64,000 nucleotides of DNA from Limosilactobacillus reuteri subsp. reuteri (GCF_000016825.1 NC_009513.1:1935619-1999618); one strand, 5' to 3'. Positions 1-9,284 are shown, counted from the stretch's first letter. Numbers and translations are program-made. Notes: a model not told the origin generated them from the letters alone.

Positions 1-152
1 ATAACCCATTGATTGATGATGCAATTCATCAAGCATTTAATCTTCCAGCTGATTGGCAATTGCGTGCTGAAATGCCATTTGGTTCAATTGAGGCACCAGC
101 TGGGGAAAAGACTCATCTTGATGACGAAGAGATGTTCAAATTAATTAAGTAA
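1..152 (+). CDS. Nitroreductase family protein (C-terminal part only)
   Basis: An open frame enters from the left edge and stops at TAA 150-152. The visible 49 residues (NPLIDDAIHQAF, then LRAEMPFGSIEAPAGEK) match the usual end of FMN-dependent nitroreductases of the hydroperoxide/fatty-acid-repressing type, where a basic/glycine-rich FMN-contacting tail with a PAGEK-like motif is typical. The start lies outside the window, so length, active-site residues and promoter cannot be judged. It is followed 64 bp later by an HxlR regulator on the same strand, a common pairing for redox-stress flavoproteins. Confidence 0.7.
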   Translation, partial: NPLIDDAIHQAFNLPADWQLRAEMPFGSIEAPAGEKTHLDDEEMFKLIK

Positions 153-175
153 ACTTATTTTTCTTCATCCTCTTG

Positions 176-202
176 AACGTTATATAATTATTGTAAACGT
201 TA
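176..202 (+). promoter_or_regulatory. Possible HxlR promoter/operator (two AACGTT sites around TATAAT)
   Basis: Two copies of the palindrome AACGTT (176-181 and 197-202) flank a TATAAT-like box (183-188) directly before the AAAGGAGG ribosome-binding site of the HxlR gene. HxlR proteins often repress their own promoter by binding short inverted repeats over the -10 region. The function here is inferred from position only. Confidence 0.3.
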
Positions 203-216
203 AAGGAGGAATTTTA

Positions 217-669
217 ATGGAACGGCAACCTAAAATGTATAATACTGGAGCAGACTACGCTCTAGCAATCATCGGTGGTAAATGGAAGTCTGTCATCCTC
301 TATCTCTTAGCTGGTCATCCCCGACGGACAAGTGAACTAGTTAAGCAACTAGGCACCTCATATAAAGTCTTGAGTGACCAGCTTCGTGAAATGACAGATG
401 CCGGCCTCGTTATCCGTAAAAGTTTCAATACAATTCCTCCGCACGTTGAATATCGCTTAACTCCTGAGGGTGAGAACCTTTATGCCGCCCTTCGTTATTT
501 AAATTACTGGGGCGAAAACAGAGCAAAACAAACTGGTGACATTAAAATCATGTGTACTGACGAAATGAAGCAGGTCGGCGATGATGGTTTGTGTGTCATC
601 ACTAAAAAACATCTTAATCATTGGCGCCAAGAAATTGTAAAAAGCAAGGACAAAGACATTTCTATCTAA
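217..669 (+). CDS. HxlR-family winged-helix transcriptional regulator
   Basis: This 150-residue protein is a MarR-like DNA-binding regulator of the HxlR family. The family core is visible: IGGKWKSVILYLL near residues 19-31, a recognition-helix segment TSYKVLSDQLREM, and the wing ending in YRLTPEGENL. HxlR proteins act as dimers and many sense quinones or electrophiles through an N-terminal cysteine. That cysteine is absent here (NTGADYALAIIGG), while two cysteines sit near residues 113 and 126, so classic YodB-type sensing is not supported. The start is fixed by a strong AAAGGAGG 7 bases upstream. The stop overlaps the convergent neighbour by 8 bp. Confidence 0.88.
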   Translation: MERQPKMYNTGADYALAIIGGKWKSVILYLLAGHPRRTSELVKQLGTSYKVLSDQLREMTDAGLVIRKSFNTIPPHVEYRLTPEGENLYAALRYLNYWGENRAKQTGDIKIMCTDEMKQVGDDGLCVITKKHLNHWRQEIVKSKDKDISI

Positions 670-1975
670 GTTCTTGCTTTTTTGTGTTCTTTAATCTAAA
701 CGCCAATGCCATTATAAATATAATCATGTAACCCGCAAGAATAAGATGCGTATTCATGATAATTGGAAAGCTTTGAATACTTGTTTTTCCTACTGAGAAA
801 GCACCAAAAATTTTATTCATTCCCGTTGTTCCAGCAAAAATAAATAAGCTTCCCCACATTACTAATTGGGAAATTATCCCCGCAATTGATGCAGAGTAAT
901 AATTGACGATCGAAGAAATACTATAATTATGGGTTGCTTTCTCGTAGTCATCAATTGCTGTTTTACGTTCTGCACCGGCAAAGCTACGGATAATAAATAC
1001 GCCAATAAAATATGTTGGCAGCCAAAATGTTAATAAAATTCCAATTGTTAGCATCACTAAATTAATTTGATAAGCCTTAAAATGGAATAAATGGTGGGTT
1101 TGTTTTACCAATAATCCTCCAAAGACGAAAGCAAATAAGTAAGCAACAATTGTCCAAGAATACATTTTTGTGCCATACAAAATACCAATAAAGACGGTAC
1201 TATACAAGGTCCAATACTGACCACAAGCACCATAAAGCATTATTCGTTGCCGTAAATGATTGGGATAATGAAGTAATCGCCGATGGTTTACAAGCAAGGC
1301 AAGGATCATCGTAATGAGGAAGATTAATAAAAGAGCGGTTCCCCATTCAAGTGGTTTCCCAAAGCCTAAACTTCTCCCTAATCGCAACAGTAACATTGCG
1401 CCAAGCAAAATTAATGCTAGTAAGTAATTAGCCCCATGTAGACGAACTGGCAGCGGACGAATTGCATGGGGTGTTTCCCAAATTGATCCCATTGCACAAA
1501 AGGTAATGATTAACATTAAAGCAAAACTAATTACTGGCTTCTTTATCCACACAATTATTCCAACACCGATCAAAACTATAATAACTTGAAAAAGTGGTTT
1601 AAGATGATCCTGTTTAGGCAATAGCCCTTGTTTCATTAATCGCCTTCGCTGACTTATTGCGGTTGGGAATAATTGAGAAGCAATCCCTGCCCCTACACCT
1701 GACAAATCCCAGAAGATTGGTTGAAATCCACCAAACATCCCTAAAAAGTAACCAATAATTCCGCTATAAAGACCAATCCAGGCCAGCCGTTGATAATCGT
1801 ATTCTAAATCACGGCAAAATAATAAAATTGTATGCCGGAAAGCATAGAAAATAGCGAAAGGCAAAGCACCAACAAAGACATCAGACTGCTCCTTAGTAAG
1901 AGAAATATACAGCAGAAAAGGCATTAAATTTAATAATAAACTACAGACACCAGTCAATTTTTCTAATTTTTTCAT
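662..1975 (-). CDS. Polytopic membrane protein, MFS-like
   Basis: A 437-residue, very hydrophobic protein with about 12 predicted membrane segments separated by short basic loops (RRRLMKQG near residue 115, RRLLHYPNHLRQR near residue 230). The first gene-proximal half contains an MFS-like loop (GGFQPIFWDLSGVGAG). I cannot name a substrate. It lies 11 bp downstream of an MFS transporter gene on the same strand, so the two are probably cotranscribed, and its 3' end overlaps the convergent HxlR gene by 8 bp. Membrane topology is seen in the sequence; the family assignment is weak. Confidence 0.6.
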   Translation of the reverse strand: MKKLEKLTGVCSLLLNLMPFLLYISLTKEQSDVFVGALPFAIFYAFRHTILLFCRDLEYDYQRLAWIGLYSGIIGYFLGMFGGFQPIFWDLSGVGAGIASQLFPTAISQRRRLMKQGLLPKQDHLKPLFQVIIVLIGVGIIVWIKKPVISFALMLIITFCAMGSIWETPHAIRPLPVRLHGANYLLALILLGAMLLLRLGRSLGFGKPLEWGTALLLIFLITMILALLVNHRRLLHYPNHLRQRIMLYGACGQYWTLYSTVFIGILYGTKMYSWTIVAYLFAFVFGGLLVKQTHHLFHFKAYQINLVMLTIGILLTFWLPTYFIGVFIIRSFAGAERKTAIDDYEKATHNYSISSIVNYYSASIAGIISQLVMWGSLFIFAGTTGMNKIFGAFSVGKTSIQSFPIIMNTHLILAGYMIIFIMALAFRLKNTKKQELR

Positions 1976-1986
1976 TTTTATTACCT

Positions 1987-3165
1987 CTAATGCTGGTCAA
2001 TTGCACTATTCAGTTTCTTTCGATTTACTAGAAAAATAATAATAACTAACGGGACAATAAATAGCATTACGGGATAAAAATATTTCACGGGTAACGTACT
2101 ATCAATAATTCCCCCGATGATTGGTCCAAGCGTCATTCCAATATCAAGACCGAGAAAGAATGTCGAACTTGCTAGCCCTCGTTCATTATCTGGAGCTAGC
2201 ATCATTGCAGTTGATTGACAAACGGAATAAATAATACCATAGCCAAATGCCATTCCAGCGGCTGCCAGCGCCATTTCAATATTATTTTTCATAATACTTA
2301 ACATAATAAGATAAAAGATTGTTGCGACCGTGCTTAAAATTAACCAGGGTTCAAAACGAACAGTATCAAATTGGGTCCGTAAGAATAACCGGCTAAGTAA
2401 AAGAACGACAGCATAAATTAAGAAATAAGCGCCGACAGCGATAGATAAGTGCCGTTGTTCAGCATATTCAACAATATCTGCCTGCGTTGCAAAATATGGG
2501 ATAGCAAATAAAGCTGTTAGAAGAGCAACTGGAATAGCATCTCGCTGAATAATTTTAATATGGAGGCCACTTTGTTTTACAGAGTGTGTTACCGGTTGGG
2601 CACGATTACTGACAAACTGTATTGTGACAACAACTAGTAAAGCCGATAATGCAGAAATCACCATTGCAGCTCGATAACCAATAACTTTATACAAGTTAAT
2701 TGATACAGCAGGAGCACATGCCATTGCCAAAGCATTCATTAGTCCATAAAAACTCATTGCTTCGCCAACATGATTAAAGGGGACCAAATATGATAGCCAT
2801 GTTGTCATACAAACCGTACATAACACAAATCCTAACCCGTTAATCAAACGACATATTAACAGGAAAGTGCTATTAGGCGTTAACACATAACCTGCAACCC
2901 CAATAAAGCACAATAATCCACCCCAAAAAGCTAATGAATATTTCGAAAAACGGTCAGTCAGATTACCAGCAATTGGTCGCAAAAACATTGAAACAATACT
3001 CATCATTCCGACGATTATTCCCGCAAAAGCACTTGATGCTCCCAAATCCTGAGCATATCCGTTAATCAATGGGTTACAGTACATATTACTAAACATAAAA
3101 AAGAATGAGGCTGCCATTACGAGCACAACATCCTTTGTAAAAATCGATTTTTCCTTCGCCATCAA
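1987..3165 (-). CDS. MFS transporter
   Basis: A 392-residue major facilitator protein with 12 predicted helices. The loop between helices 2 and 3 carries the MFS A-type motif form (RPIAGNLTDRFSKY near residues 63-76), and the first helix pair has the drug:H+ antiporter-like pattern NPLINGYAQDLGAS. The substrate is not predictable. It starts at ATG 3165 behind GGGGAATTG and is the first gene of a two-gene unit with the membrane protein that ends at 662. Members of this subgroup are mostly proton-driven drug or metabolite exporters, which is family knowledge rather than evidence here. Confidence 0.82.
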   Translation of the reverse strand: MMAKEKSIFTKDVVLVMAASFFFMFSNMYCNPLINGYAQDLGASSAFAGIIVGMMSIVSMFLRPIAGNLTDRFSKYSLAFWGGLLCFIGVAGYVLTPNSTFLLICRLINGLGFVLCTVCMTTWLSYLVPFNHVGEAMSFYGLMNALAMACAPAVSINLYKVIGYRAAMVISALSALLVVVTIQFVSNRAQPVTHSVKQSGLHIKIIQRDAIPVALLTALFAIPYFATQADIVEYAEQRHLSIAVGAYFLIYAVVLLLSRLFLRTQFDTVRFEPWLILSTVATIFYLIMLSIMKNNIEMALAAAGMAFGYGIIYSVCQSTAMMLAPDNERGLASSTFFLGLDIGMTLGPIIGGIIDSTLPVKYFYPVMLFIVPLVIIIFLVNRKKLNSAIDQH

Positions 3166-3256
3166 TTCCCCTGCTTTCTTTGCATGATTTCAATTAAATT
3201 CTAATTACTATCATACAACTATTTGGGAAAGTTAAATGATTTCCCAGGAAATAAAT

Positions 3257-3290
3257 AAAGAGATTGGGTGTTGTTTCCCAACCTCTCTGT
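3257..3290 (-). terminator. Hairpin between pepC and the MFS gene
   Basis: An imperfect inverted repeat (AGAGATTGGG with CCCAACCTCTCT) lies in the 146-bp gap. It is upstream of the MFS gene and downstream of pepC only in the sense that both genes run leftward, pepC being at higher coordinates; it thus fits a terminator for pepC, though the T run is broken. Confidence 0.45.
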
Positions 3291-3311
3291 GTGTACTTCA
3301 CTATTTATATT

Positions 3312-4634
3312 TTACTGCAAAGAATCCCAAGCTGGTAGAATAACGGGTTCACTGTCAGCTACTTTCTTTACTCGATCGCTAAGGTACTTCTTATTAATAA
3401 CAGCTTCATAAGTATACTCTTCAAACCAATCTTGGGTCATTACAAAGTATCCGTTATCACCATTATCTTTACCCCAACTGTTTTCAATCTTCCATCGTGT
3501 AGGTTGATCATTTACCATGTCAAAGCCTGTTAATGTCATTGCATGAGAAACAACGGCTTGCTTAGTTTCCAAACGATGCTTCTTATCCATTACAAAGTCA
3601 ACATCAAGCAATTCCTCTCGATGATATAATTTTGCATCCATCAAACCTCGCTTACGGTCCATTTGTTGAAGAACATCATTCCCAACCCAAACTGTTTCAC
3701 CAGCTTGCAATTGTTTGATGGCTCCTTCTTGTAATTCTGCAAAAGGAACATTAACAAATTTAATTGGCAAACCACCAACCACACTATCTTGAGCTGGCAT
3801 TAAATAACTCCGATCCATTTCATGATCAGGAGCGTTAGTAACTACAACATAGTCACTTAAGTTTGTATCAAAGTATTCATGATAGAACTTTAATGGCGTT
3901 AAGCCAAGAACTTGGTGGAACTTTTTATCATCATCCCGATATTCAAGATCAAATTTTGCAGGCGGTTCACCAAATGAATAAGCTGCAATCTTATAAACGT
4001 CACCCATCATTCGTTCTTGTGCTTCCTGTAATTCCGCTGCACTGGCATTCGTTTGCACCATTGCCCGTAATTCAATTGCATCTTTGCGCATTAAACTATC
4101 AAATACTTCGGCCACATCTGAAGTATCCTTCGTATTATGTGTGTCAGGCATTACATATTCTGGAACAACACCATATTTTTCGATAATAGAAGCAGCATTC
4201 GCCCATTGTCCACCATCATTTAATGCGAAACTAAGATAGAAATCAACAGTTCGATCATGCAAAGGCTTATCAGCAGTTGCAATAATCTTTTGGAAAAACA
4301 TATTTGCCCGTTCAATTCGGTCCCAGAAAAACAGATAATTTTGTGATAATTCAAAGTCCTTGAACTTATATTTTGTTGCAAACTTATGACGCAATGTGTT
4401 TAATGCTGCAAAAGACCAGCAACGCCCACTATGACGCTGGTTGGTTGGCTTACCTGTCTTGATTTCATAAGAAAATGCTCGATGAAGACGTTCGCTTGCC
4501 GTTGGATCTTCACTCGCAGCTTTAATCCCATTTTTTTGTATTGCCCGGGCAATAATTTCTGCATCTTTACGTGAATGAAATTCTTTCTTTAATTTTTCAA
4601 CCATTTTTGAGGTTAAATCGTGTTCTTCAGTCAC
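3312..4634 (-). CDS. pepC: Aminopeptidase C (bleomycin-hydrolase family cysteine peptidase)
   Basis: This 440-residue cytoplasmic enzyme removes N-terminal residues from peptides and is part of the peptide-utilisation set of lactobacilli. All C1B-family signatures are present: the nucleophile in SGRCWSF (Cys72), the catalytic His in VSHAMTLTGF near residue 365, and Asn in KIENSWG near residue 386. The C terminus WDSLQ is the arm that projects into the active site and limits the enzyme to aminopeptidase activity in this family. Length matches characterised PepC. It is monocistronic, divergent from the NAD(P)-binding gene at 4842. Confidence 0.95.
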   Translation of the reverse strand: MTEEHDLTSKMVEKLKKEFHSRKDAEIIARAIQKNGIKAASEDPTASERLHRAFSYEIKTGKPTNQRHSGRCWSFAALNTLRHKFATKYKFKDFELSQNYLFFWDRIERANMFFQKIIATADKPLHDRTVDFYLSFALNDGGQWANAASIIEKYGVVPEYVMPDTHNTKDTSDVAEVFDSLMRKDAIELRAMVQTNASAAELQEAQERMMGDVYKIAAYSFGEPPAKFDLEYRDDDKKFHQVLGLTPLKFYHEYFDTNLSDYVVVTNAPDHEMDRSYLMPAQDSVVGGLPIKFVNVPFAELQEGAIKQLQAGETVWVGNDVLQQMDRKRGLMDAKLYHREELLDVDFVMDKKHRLETKQAVVSHAMTLTGFDMVNDQPTRWKIENSWGKDNGDNGYFVMTQDWFEEYTYEAVINKKYLSDRVKKVADSEPVILPAWDSLQ

Positions 4635-4841
4635 AATAAATCCCTTCTTTGCCTAAAATTCTAAAATGACTTATACACTATTAATGATACCGCATTTTAG
4701 GCAAAATTATTGAATTAAAGCTTTGATTCATCATTATCCTTTACCGCTTACAAAAAATTAGTTAAAATTATATGTAATAGGTCACTTTTAATTATAAATT
4801 GGATAAACTGCGTTAAAATTCATCTAGGAGGTCGATTAGTT

Positions 4842-5483
4842 ATGAAGAAAGTATTTGTTGTCGGCGGTTCAGGCCGTGTCGCTACTGACTTAATTAAAGA
4901 TTTAGTTGCTACTGGTAATGAAGTTACAGCTGGTGCTCGCCATCCAGAAAAAGTTATTAAGTTAAACCACGTTACTGCTGTAGAATTGAACCTACATGAT
5001 AGCGTTGAAAAAATCGCTGAATTAATGAAAGACATGGATGCAGTTTACTTTGTTGCCGGATCACGTGGCAAAGATTTACTGCAAACTGATGCGATGGGGG
5101 CAGTTAAAACAATGCAAGCTACCGAAAAAGACGGTATTAAACGTTACATTATGTTAAGTTCGCTCTATGCCTTACAACCTGAAATGTGGCCAAAAGTTCC
5201 ATCATTAGCTTCAATTATGGACTACAATATTGCCAAGTTCTTCGCTGATAATTATCTTATTTCAAATACGAACCTTGACTACACTATCCTTCAACCCGCT
5301 AACTTAACTGAAGAACCTGGTACCGGTAAAATTCAAATTGGTGAAGGCTCTGCAACCTCTAATCCGATTCCAGATGTTGCCCAGACTTTAGCCGATATCT
5401 TACAACACGATAATACAATCGGTCATGTTATCATGATGCGGAGTGGCGATACGCCGATTGAAGAAGCACTGGATCAAATTTAA
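4842..5483 (+). CDS. NAD(P)-binding Rossmann-fold protein (atypical SDR/NmrA-like)
   Basis: A 213-residue single-domain protein starting with the dinucleotide-binding strand-turn-helix FVVGGSGRVATDLIKDLV. It continues with the YFVAGSRGKDL and RYIMLSSLYA strands of atypical short-chain dehydrogenases; the usual YxxxK pair is replaced by YNIAK near residue 130. Such proteins bind NAD(P)H and are often oxidoreductases or redox sensors, but no substrate can be assigned. The start has AGGAGG 11 bases upstream. A strong hairpin terminator follows, so it is a single-gene unit. A paralogue-like protein is encoded at 18597-19241. Confidence 0.8.
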   Translation: MKKVFVVGGSGRVATDLIKDLVATGNEVTAGARHPEKVIKLNHVTAVELNLHDSVEKIAELMKDMDAVYFVAGSRGKDLLQTDAMGAVKTMQATEKDGIKRYIMLSSLYALQPEMWPKVPSLASIMDYNIAKFFADNYLISNTNLDYTILQPANLTEEPGTGKIQIGEGSATSNPIPDVAQTLADILQHDNTIGHVIMMRSGDTPIEEALDQI

Positions 5484-5494
5484 TTTTTTACAGA

Positions 5495-5539
5495 TTGTAG
5501 ATCAGTCAAAACAAGATATGGCTGATCTACAACTTTTTT
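5495..5539 (+). terminator. Rho-independent terminator
   Basis: Perfect 11-bp inverted repeat TTGTAGATCAG / CTGATCTACAA followed by a T run, 12 bp after the stop of the Rossmann-fold gene. Confidence 0.85.
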
Positions 5540-5628
5540 CTATTCCAAAATCAGGTAATAGTTTAGCTAATTCTTCTCATCAGCCGTATAATAAACATTA
5601 AAAACAAATTAAGAAGGGAATCTTTTAC

Positions 5629-8160
5629 ATGGCAAAACTCGAACGCTTTTATAATACTTTCCAACCTGACCATTATGATGTTTTTATCGATATTAATCGA
5701 GCAAAGAAAACCATTAATGGAAAAACAACTATCACTGGTAACGCGACTGATCCTCAAATTGCAATTAATCAAAAGAATTTGCAGGTCACCAGCGTTCAAG
5801 CAGACGGTCAAGAATTAGACTTTAAGATTGATAATGATGCCGAGGCAGTTCGGATTACCCTTCCGCAAACTGGTAAAGTAACTTTTACTGTAACTTATAA
5901 TGCTAAGTTAACCGATTCAATGATGGGAATTTATCCATCATACTATGAGGTTGATGGGGAGAAAAAGCAAATTATTGGAACTCAATTTGAAACAACTTTT
6001 GCGCGGCAAGCTTTCCCCTGTGTCGATGAACCAGAAGCTAAAGCTACCTTCAGTCTAGCAATTAAATTTGATGAGCATCCTGGTGAAACCATTATCGCTA
6101 ATATGCCAGAAGATCACGTTGAAAATGGCATCCACTACTTTGAACCCACTGTGCGAATGTCCACTTATCTTGTTGCCTTTGCATTTGGAGAACTCCAAAG
6201 TAAAATTACTGAGACAAAGGGTGGCGTTAAAGTAGGGGTATTCGCAACGAAAGCGCACCAACCAAAGGAACTTGATTTTGCATTAGACATCGCCAAACGA
6301 TCAATCGAATTTTACGAGGATTTCTATCAAACGCCGTACCCTCTTCCACACTCATGGCAGTTAGCTTTACCTGATTTTTCTGCCGGTGCAATGGAAAACT
6401 GGGGATTGGTAACCTACCGTGAAGCTTACTTATTACTTGATCCAGACAATACTTCTCTTGAAATAAAACAATTAGTTGCAACTGTTATCACACACGAACT
6501 AGCTCACCAGTGGTTTGGTGACCTTGTGACAATGAAGTGGTGGGATGACTTATGGCTCAATGAAAGCTTTGCTAATATGATGGAATATGTTGCCGTGGAT
6601 GCTCTCCAGCCTGACTGGCATATTTGGGAACTTTTCCAAACTTCAGAAGCTCCAATGGCATTACAACGAGATGCAACTGATGGTGTTCAATCCGTTCATG
6701 TTGATGTTAACAATCCGGCCGAAATTGATGCCCTATTCGATGGTGCGATTGTTTATGCCAAAGGATCGCGAATGTTAGTAATGGTCCGGGCTCTTTTAGG
6801 TGACAAAGCGTTACGAGAAGGCCTTAAGAATTATTTTGCTGCTCACAAATACAGTAATGCAACCGGAGCTGACTTATGGAAAGCTCTTGGCGACGCATCG
6901 GGGCTTAACATTGGAAAAGTCATGAATTCATGGCTTGAACAACCCGGTTACCCTGTTGTAACAGCAAAAATTAATGATGATGGCGATTTAGTATTGTTAC
7001 AAAAGCAATTTTTCATTGGTGACGGTAAAGATGTTGATCGTCAATGGCAAATTCCACTTAATAGCAACTATGATGAAGCTCCACAAATTATGGCTGAACA
7101 AGAACTCAACCTTGGCAATTATCAAGCATTGCGCGATAAGAATGGTCAACCATTCCGTCTAAACCTCGGCAATAATTCACATCTCATCGTAAAATATGAC
7201 GATACGCTATTAAACGATATTTTAGATCACGCTGATGAATTAGATCCGATTACCCAACGTCAACTTCTTCAGGATCTGCGGTTACTTGCCCAAGGCCAAC
7301 AAGTATCTTATGCGTCATTAATTCCATTATTAAAGCAATTTAAAGATAGTTCTTCGGCAATTGTTAACGCCGAACTATACCAAATTGCTAATAGCCTTAA
7401 AATGTTTGCTAAACCTGATTCTCCTGCTGAACAAGAACTGCGACAATTCTTTGATTTATTAAGCAAGGATCAGGTAAAGCGGCTTGGCTGGTTACCTAAA
7501 GATGGTGAAAGCAATGACGATCAATTAACGCGCCCTTACATTCTTAGTGCTTCACTATTTGCACGCAATAATGATTCAATTACTCAAGCTCACCAAATCT
7601 TCACCGAAAATCAAGATAAATTAGAGTCCCTTTCGGCGGATATTCGTGGGTTGGTTCTTAAAAATGAAGTTCAAAACTTCGGAAGTGCTGAATTATTCGA
7701 TAAATTGATCAAAGCTTACCAACAAACGGCGGACGCAAGCTTTAAACAAGACTTGCGAATGGCAATACCAAATACAACCGATCCAGCATTAATCGCAAAA
7801 GTTGTTAGTTACTTTGAAGATGCTGACATCATTAAGCCACAAGATTTACGAGCATGGTATCGCGGACTTCTTGCCAATCAAGCAGGTCAGCAAGCGGCCT
7901 GGAATTGGCTTCGTGATGAATGGCAATGGTTAAATGACACAGTTGGTGGCGATATGGAATTTGCTACCTTTATCACTGTAACTGCTGGTGTCTTCCATAC
8001 TCCAGAACGATTGAGCGAATTTAAGGATTTCTTTGAACCGAAACTTAATACACCAGGTTTAACCCGGGAAATTAAAATGGACATTAGCGTAATTGAAAGC
8101 AAAGTTAACTTAATTAACAAAGAACAAACAGCCGTTAATGATGCAATCGCTCAACAATAA
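5629..8160 (+). CDS. pepN: Aminopeptidase N (M1 family zinc metallopeptidase)
   Basis: An 843-residue M1 aminopeptidase, the typical length of lactobacillar PepN. The exopeptidase motif GAMEN is at residues 253-257, the zinc site HELAH at 289-293 and the third zinc ligand Glu at about 312 in NESFANMMEY. N-terminal beta domain, thermolysin-like catalytic domain and long helical C-terminal domain follow the family order. It has no signal peptide, so it acts in the cytoplasm on peptides taken up by Opp/Dpp systems. AAGAAGGGA precedes the ATG. It is transcribed alone. Confidence 0.96.
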   Translation: MAKLERFYNTFQPDHYDVFIDINRAKKTINGKTTITGNATDPQIAINQKNLQVTSVQADGQELDFKIDNDAEAVRITLPQTGKVTFTVTYNAKLTDSMMGIYPSYYEVDGEKKQIIGTQFETTFARQAFPCVDEPEAKATFSLAIKFDEHPGETIIANMPEDHVENGIHYFEPTVRMSTYLVAFAFGELQSKITETKGGVKVGVFATKAHQPKELDFALDIAKRSIEFYEDFYQTPYPLPHSWQLALPDFSAGAMENWGLVTYREAYLLLDPDNTSLEIKQLVATVITHELAHQWFGDLVTMKWWDDLWLNESFANMMEYVAVDALQPDWHIWELFQTSEAPMALQRDATDGVQSVHVDVNNPAEIDALFDGAIVYAKGSRMLVMVRALLGDKALREGLKNYFAAHKYSNATGADLWKALGDASGLNIGKVMNSWLEQPGYPVVTAKINDDGDLVLLQKQFFIGDGKDVDRQWQIPLNSNYDEAPQIMAEQELNLGNYQALRDKNGQPFRLNLGNNSHLIVKYDDTLLNDILDHADELDPITQRQLLQDLRLLAQGQQVSYASLIPLLKQFKDSSSAIVNAELYQIANSLKMFAKPDSPAEQELRQFFDLLSKDQVKRLGWLPKDGESNDDQLTRPYILSASLFARNNDSITQAHQIFTENQDKLESLSADIRGLVLKNEVQNFGSAELFDKLIKAYQQTADASFKQDLRMAIPNTTDPALIAKVVSYFEDADIIKPQDLRAWYRGLLANQAGQQAAWNWLRDEWQWLNDTVGGDMEFATFITVTAGVFHTPERLSEFKDFFEPKLNTPGLTREIKMDISVIESKVNLINKEQTAVNDAIAQQ

Positions 8161-8194
8161 CGAAATTAATTAATAGTAAATTTCACCTATTTTG

Positions 8195-8223
8195 TTGATT
8201 CGTGTTTAGACTTAGCATATATT
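8195..8223 (+). promoter_or_regulatory. Promoter of the folT-like gene
   Basis: TTGATT (8195-8200) and TATATT (8218-8223) are separated by 17 bp, a good sigma-A match. The expected transcription start is near 8230, exactly where the 5' arm of the leader structure begins, leaving a long leader of about 150 nt. Confidence 0.65.
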
Positions 8224-8229
8224 ACTACT

Positions 8230-8371
8230 GTTGGGGTAGGAATCTCAGAGTTATTGTCTAACGGAACGGAATGTGAACGTTAGGAGGAGGCTTATAACTA
8301 GCTGCTTTGTTATTCCGCATTCACCATGAACGGAAACGTCAATGTGTTCCCTAACAAAATTTTCAAAAGGG
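8230..8371 (+). promoter_or_regulatory. Structured leader, candidate tetrahydrofolate-type riboswitch
   Basis: The leader between the promoter and the folT-like gene can fold into a closed multi-helix unit. GUUGG (8230-8234) pairs with CUAAC (8351-8355) to close it, followed on the 5' side by GGUAG. UCUAACG (8257-8263) pairs with CGUUAGG (8278-8284), and its loop GGAAU (8268-8272) can pair with GUUCC (8346-8350) next to the closing helix. A closing helix followed by GUAG plus a long-range loop pairing just before the 3' closing strand resembles the THF (folT) riboswitch. I could not find the conserved GCGUUAAGUG core, so the class is uncertain. Confidence 0.4.
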
Positions 8372-8382
8372 AGTGGATTGAT

Positions 8383-8943
8383 ATGTCTACGTTATCATTT
8401 GCCGGACCGCGTTTTACTACAAAGAATTTAACTTTAGCTGCTATGCTGATCGCACTGCAGGTAATCTTAAACAAACTTTCAATTGGAGATCCAGCGGTTT
8501 TAAAATTTAGTTTTGGTTTTATTGCCACCGCACTTATTGGCTACTGTCTTGGACCATGGATTGGTGGCTGGTCAATGGTCGTATCTGATATCATAAGTAA
8601 TACTATTTTAAATTCAGGAAGCTTATTCTTTCCTGGCTTTACCCTCTCAGCATTTATCGCTGGTGTAATTGCAGGAATGTTCCTATACCAACAACGGATA
8701 AGCTGGCAACGAATTTTAATATATGAGTTTTTCCAAATTCTTCTTACTAATGTTATCGGCACAACTTTATGGCTTTACCTTATGAGCTTAAGTTCCAGTA
8801 GTACCGGCCATACTTTCATGGCTCTTCTCTTCATTCGTTTGCCAAAAGAGTTGATTACCTGGCCGATTGAAACCTTGCTTGTACTAGTTATCCTGCGGCA
8901 ATTATCACGATTAAATTTAATTACAAAAAAGAATGAAAAATAA
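8383..8943 (+). CDS. folT: ECF transporter S component, FolT family (folate uptake)
   Basis: A 186-residue integral membrane protein with about six helices, matching the substrate-binding S component of energy-coupling-factor transporters. Family features include LAAMLIALQVILNKL in helix 1, the ALIGYCLGPWIGG segment, and the FFPGFTLSAFIAG stretch characteristic of FolT-like proteins. It would bind folate and work with the shared EcfA/A'/T module encoded elsewhere. The ATG at 8383 is chosen over an in-frame ATG at 8326 because AAAAGGGAG lies just upstream and 8326 falls inside the leader structure. Folate specificity is inferred from family resemblance. Confidence 0.75.
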   Translation: MSTLSFAGPRFTTKNLTLAAMLIALQVILNKLSIGDPAVLKFSFGFIATALIGYCLGPWIGGWSMVVSDIISNTILNSGSLFFPGFTLSAFIAGVIAGMFLYQQRISWQRILIYEFFQILLTNVIGTTLWLYLMSLSSSSTGHTFMALLFIRLPKELITWPIETLLVLVILRQLSRLNLITKKNEK

Positions 8944-8960
8944 ATTTATTTAAAAAAGTA

Positions 8961-8988
8961 TTGCATTTTAAATGAATTAGGTTAAAAT
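8961..8988 (+). promoter_or_regulatory. Promoter of the asnA-asnS T-box transcript
   Basis: TTGCAT (8961-8966) and TAAAAT (8983-8988) with a 16-bp spacer stand immediately before the T-box leader. Confidence 0.5.
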
Positions 8989-8994
8989 ACAATT

Positions 8995-9284
8995 AACAAA
9001 ATAAGAAAAGCGATGAGAAAGAAGAGTAACTAGTTGTATTCGTTCAGTGAACTGGTGGTAGTGAGAAACCAGTCGACCCTACGCTAGTGAATAACACTTT
9101 CGCGAGTGCTGCCAACCCAAATAGGTTTACTTAAAGTAGGCTTGGCCGGATCCGGACCGTTACCTCACCGGCAGAGCATGATGTGCTCTTGAGGAGGCCT
9201 AGTTTTATACTAGACAATTTGGGTGGTACCGCGGAAAAAAGCCTTTCGTCCCTTGATTATAAGGGGAACGAAGGGCTTTTTTAA
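8995..9284 (+). promoter_or_regulatory. T-box leader, asparagine specifier (AAC)
   Basis: This leader senses uncharged tRNA and controls the asn genes by antitermination. The T-box core GGGTGGTACCGCG is at 9221-9233. Stem I can be drawn: AAAG and CTAG on the 5' side pair with CTAG and CTTT on the 3' side, enclosing AGAGTAA and TGAATAACA. The codon AAC at 9093-9095 in that loop is the specifier, matching asparagine and the genes downstream. The terminator (AAAAGCCTTTCGTCCC with GGGAACGAAGGGCTTTTTT, about 9237-9282) ends 40 bp before asnA. Confidence 0.93.

Noticed and set aside
3863..4186. 107-codon frame antisense to pepC
   Set aside because: Inside a clear PepC gene, no ribosome-binding site, composition of a shadow frame.
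8326..8382. Upstream ATG for the folT-like gene
   Set aside because: Falls in the leader structure and has no ribosome-binding site; ATG 8383 has AAAAGGGAG.
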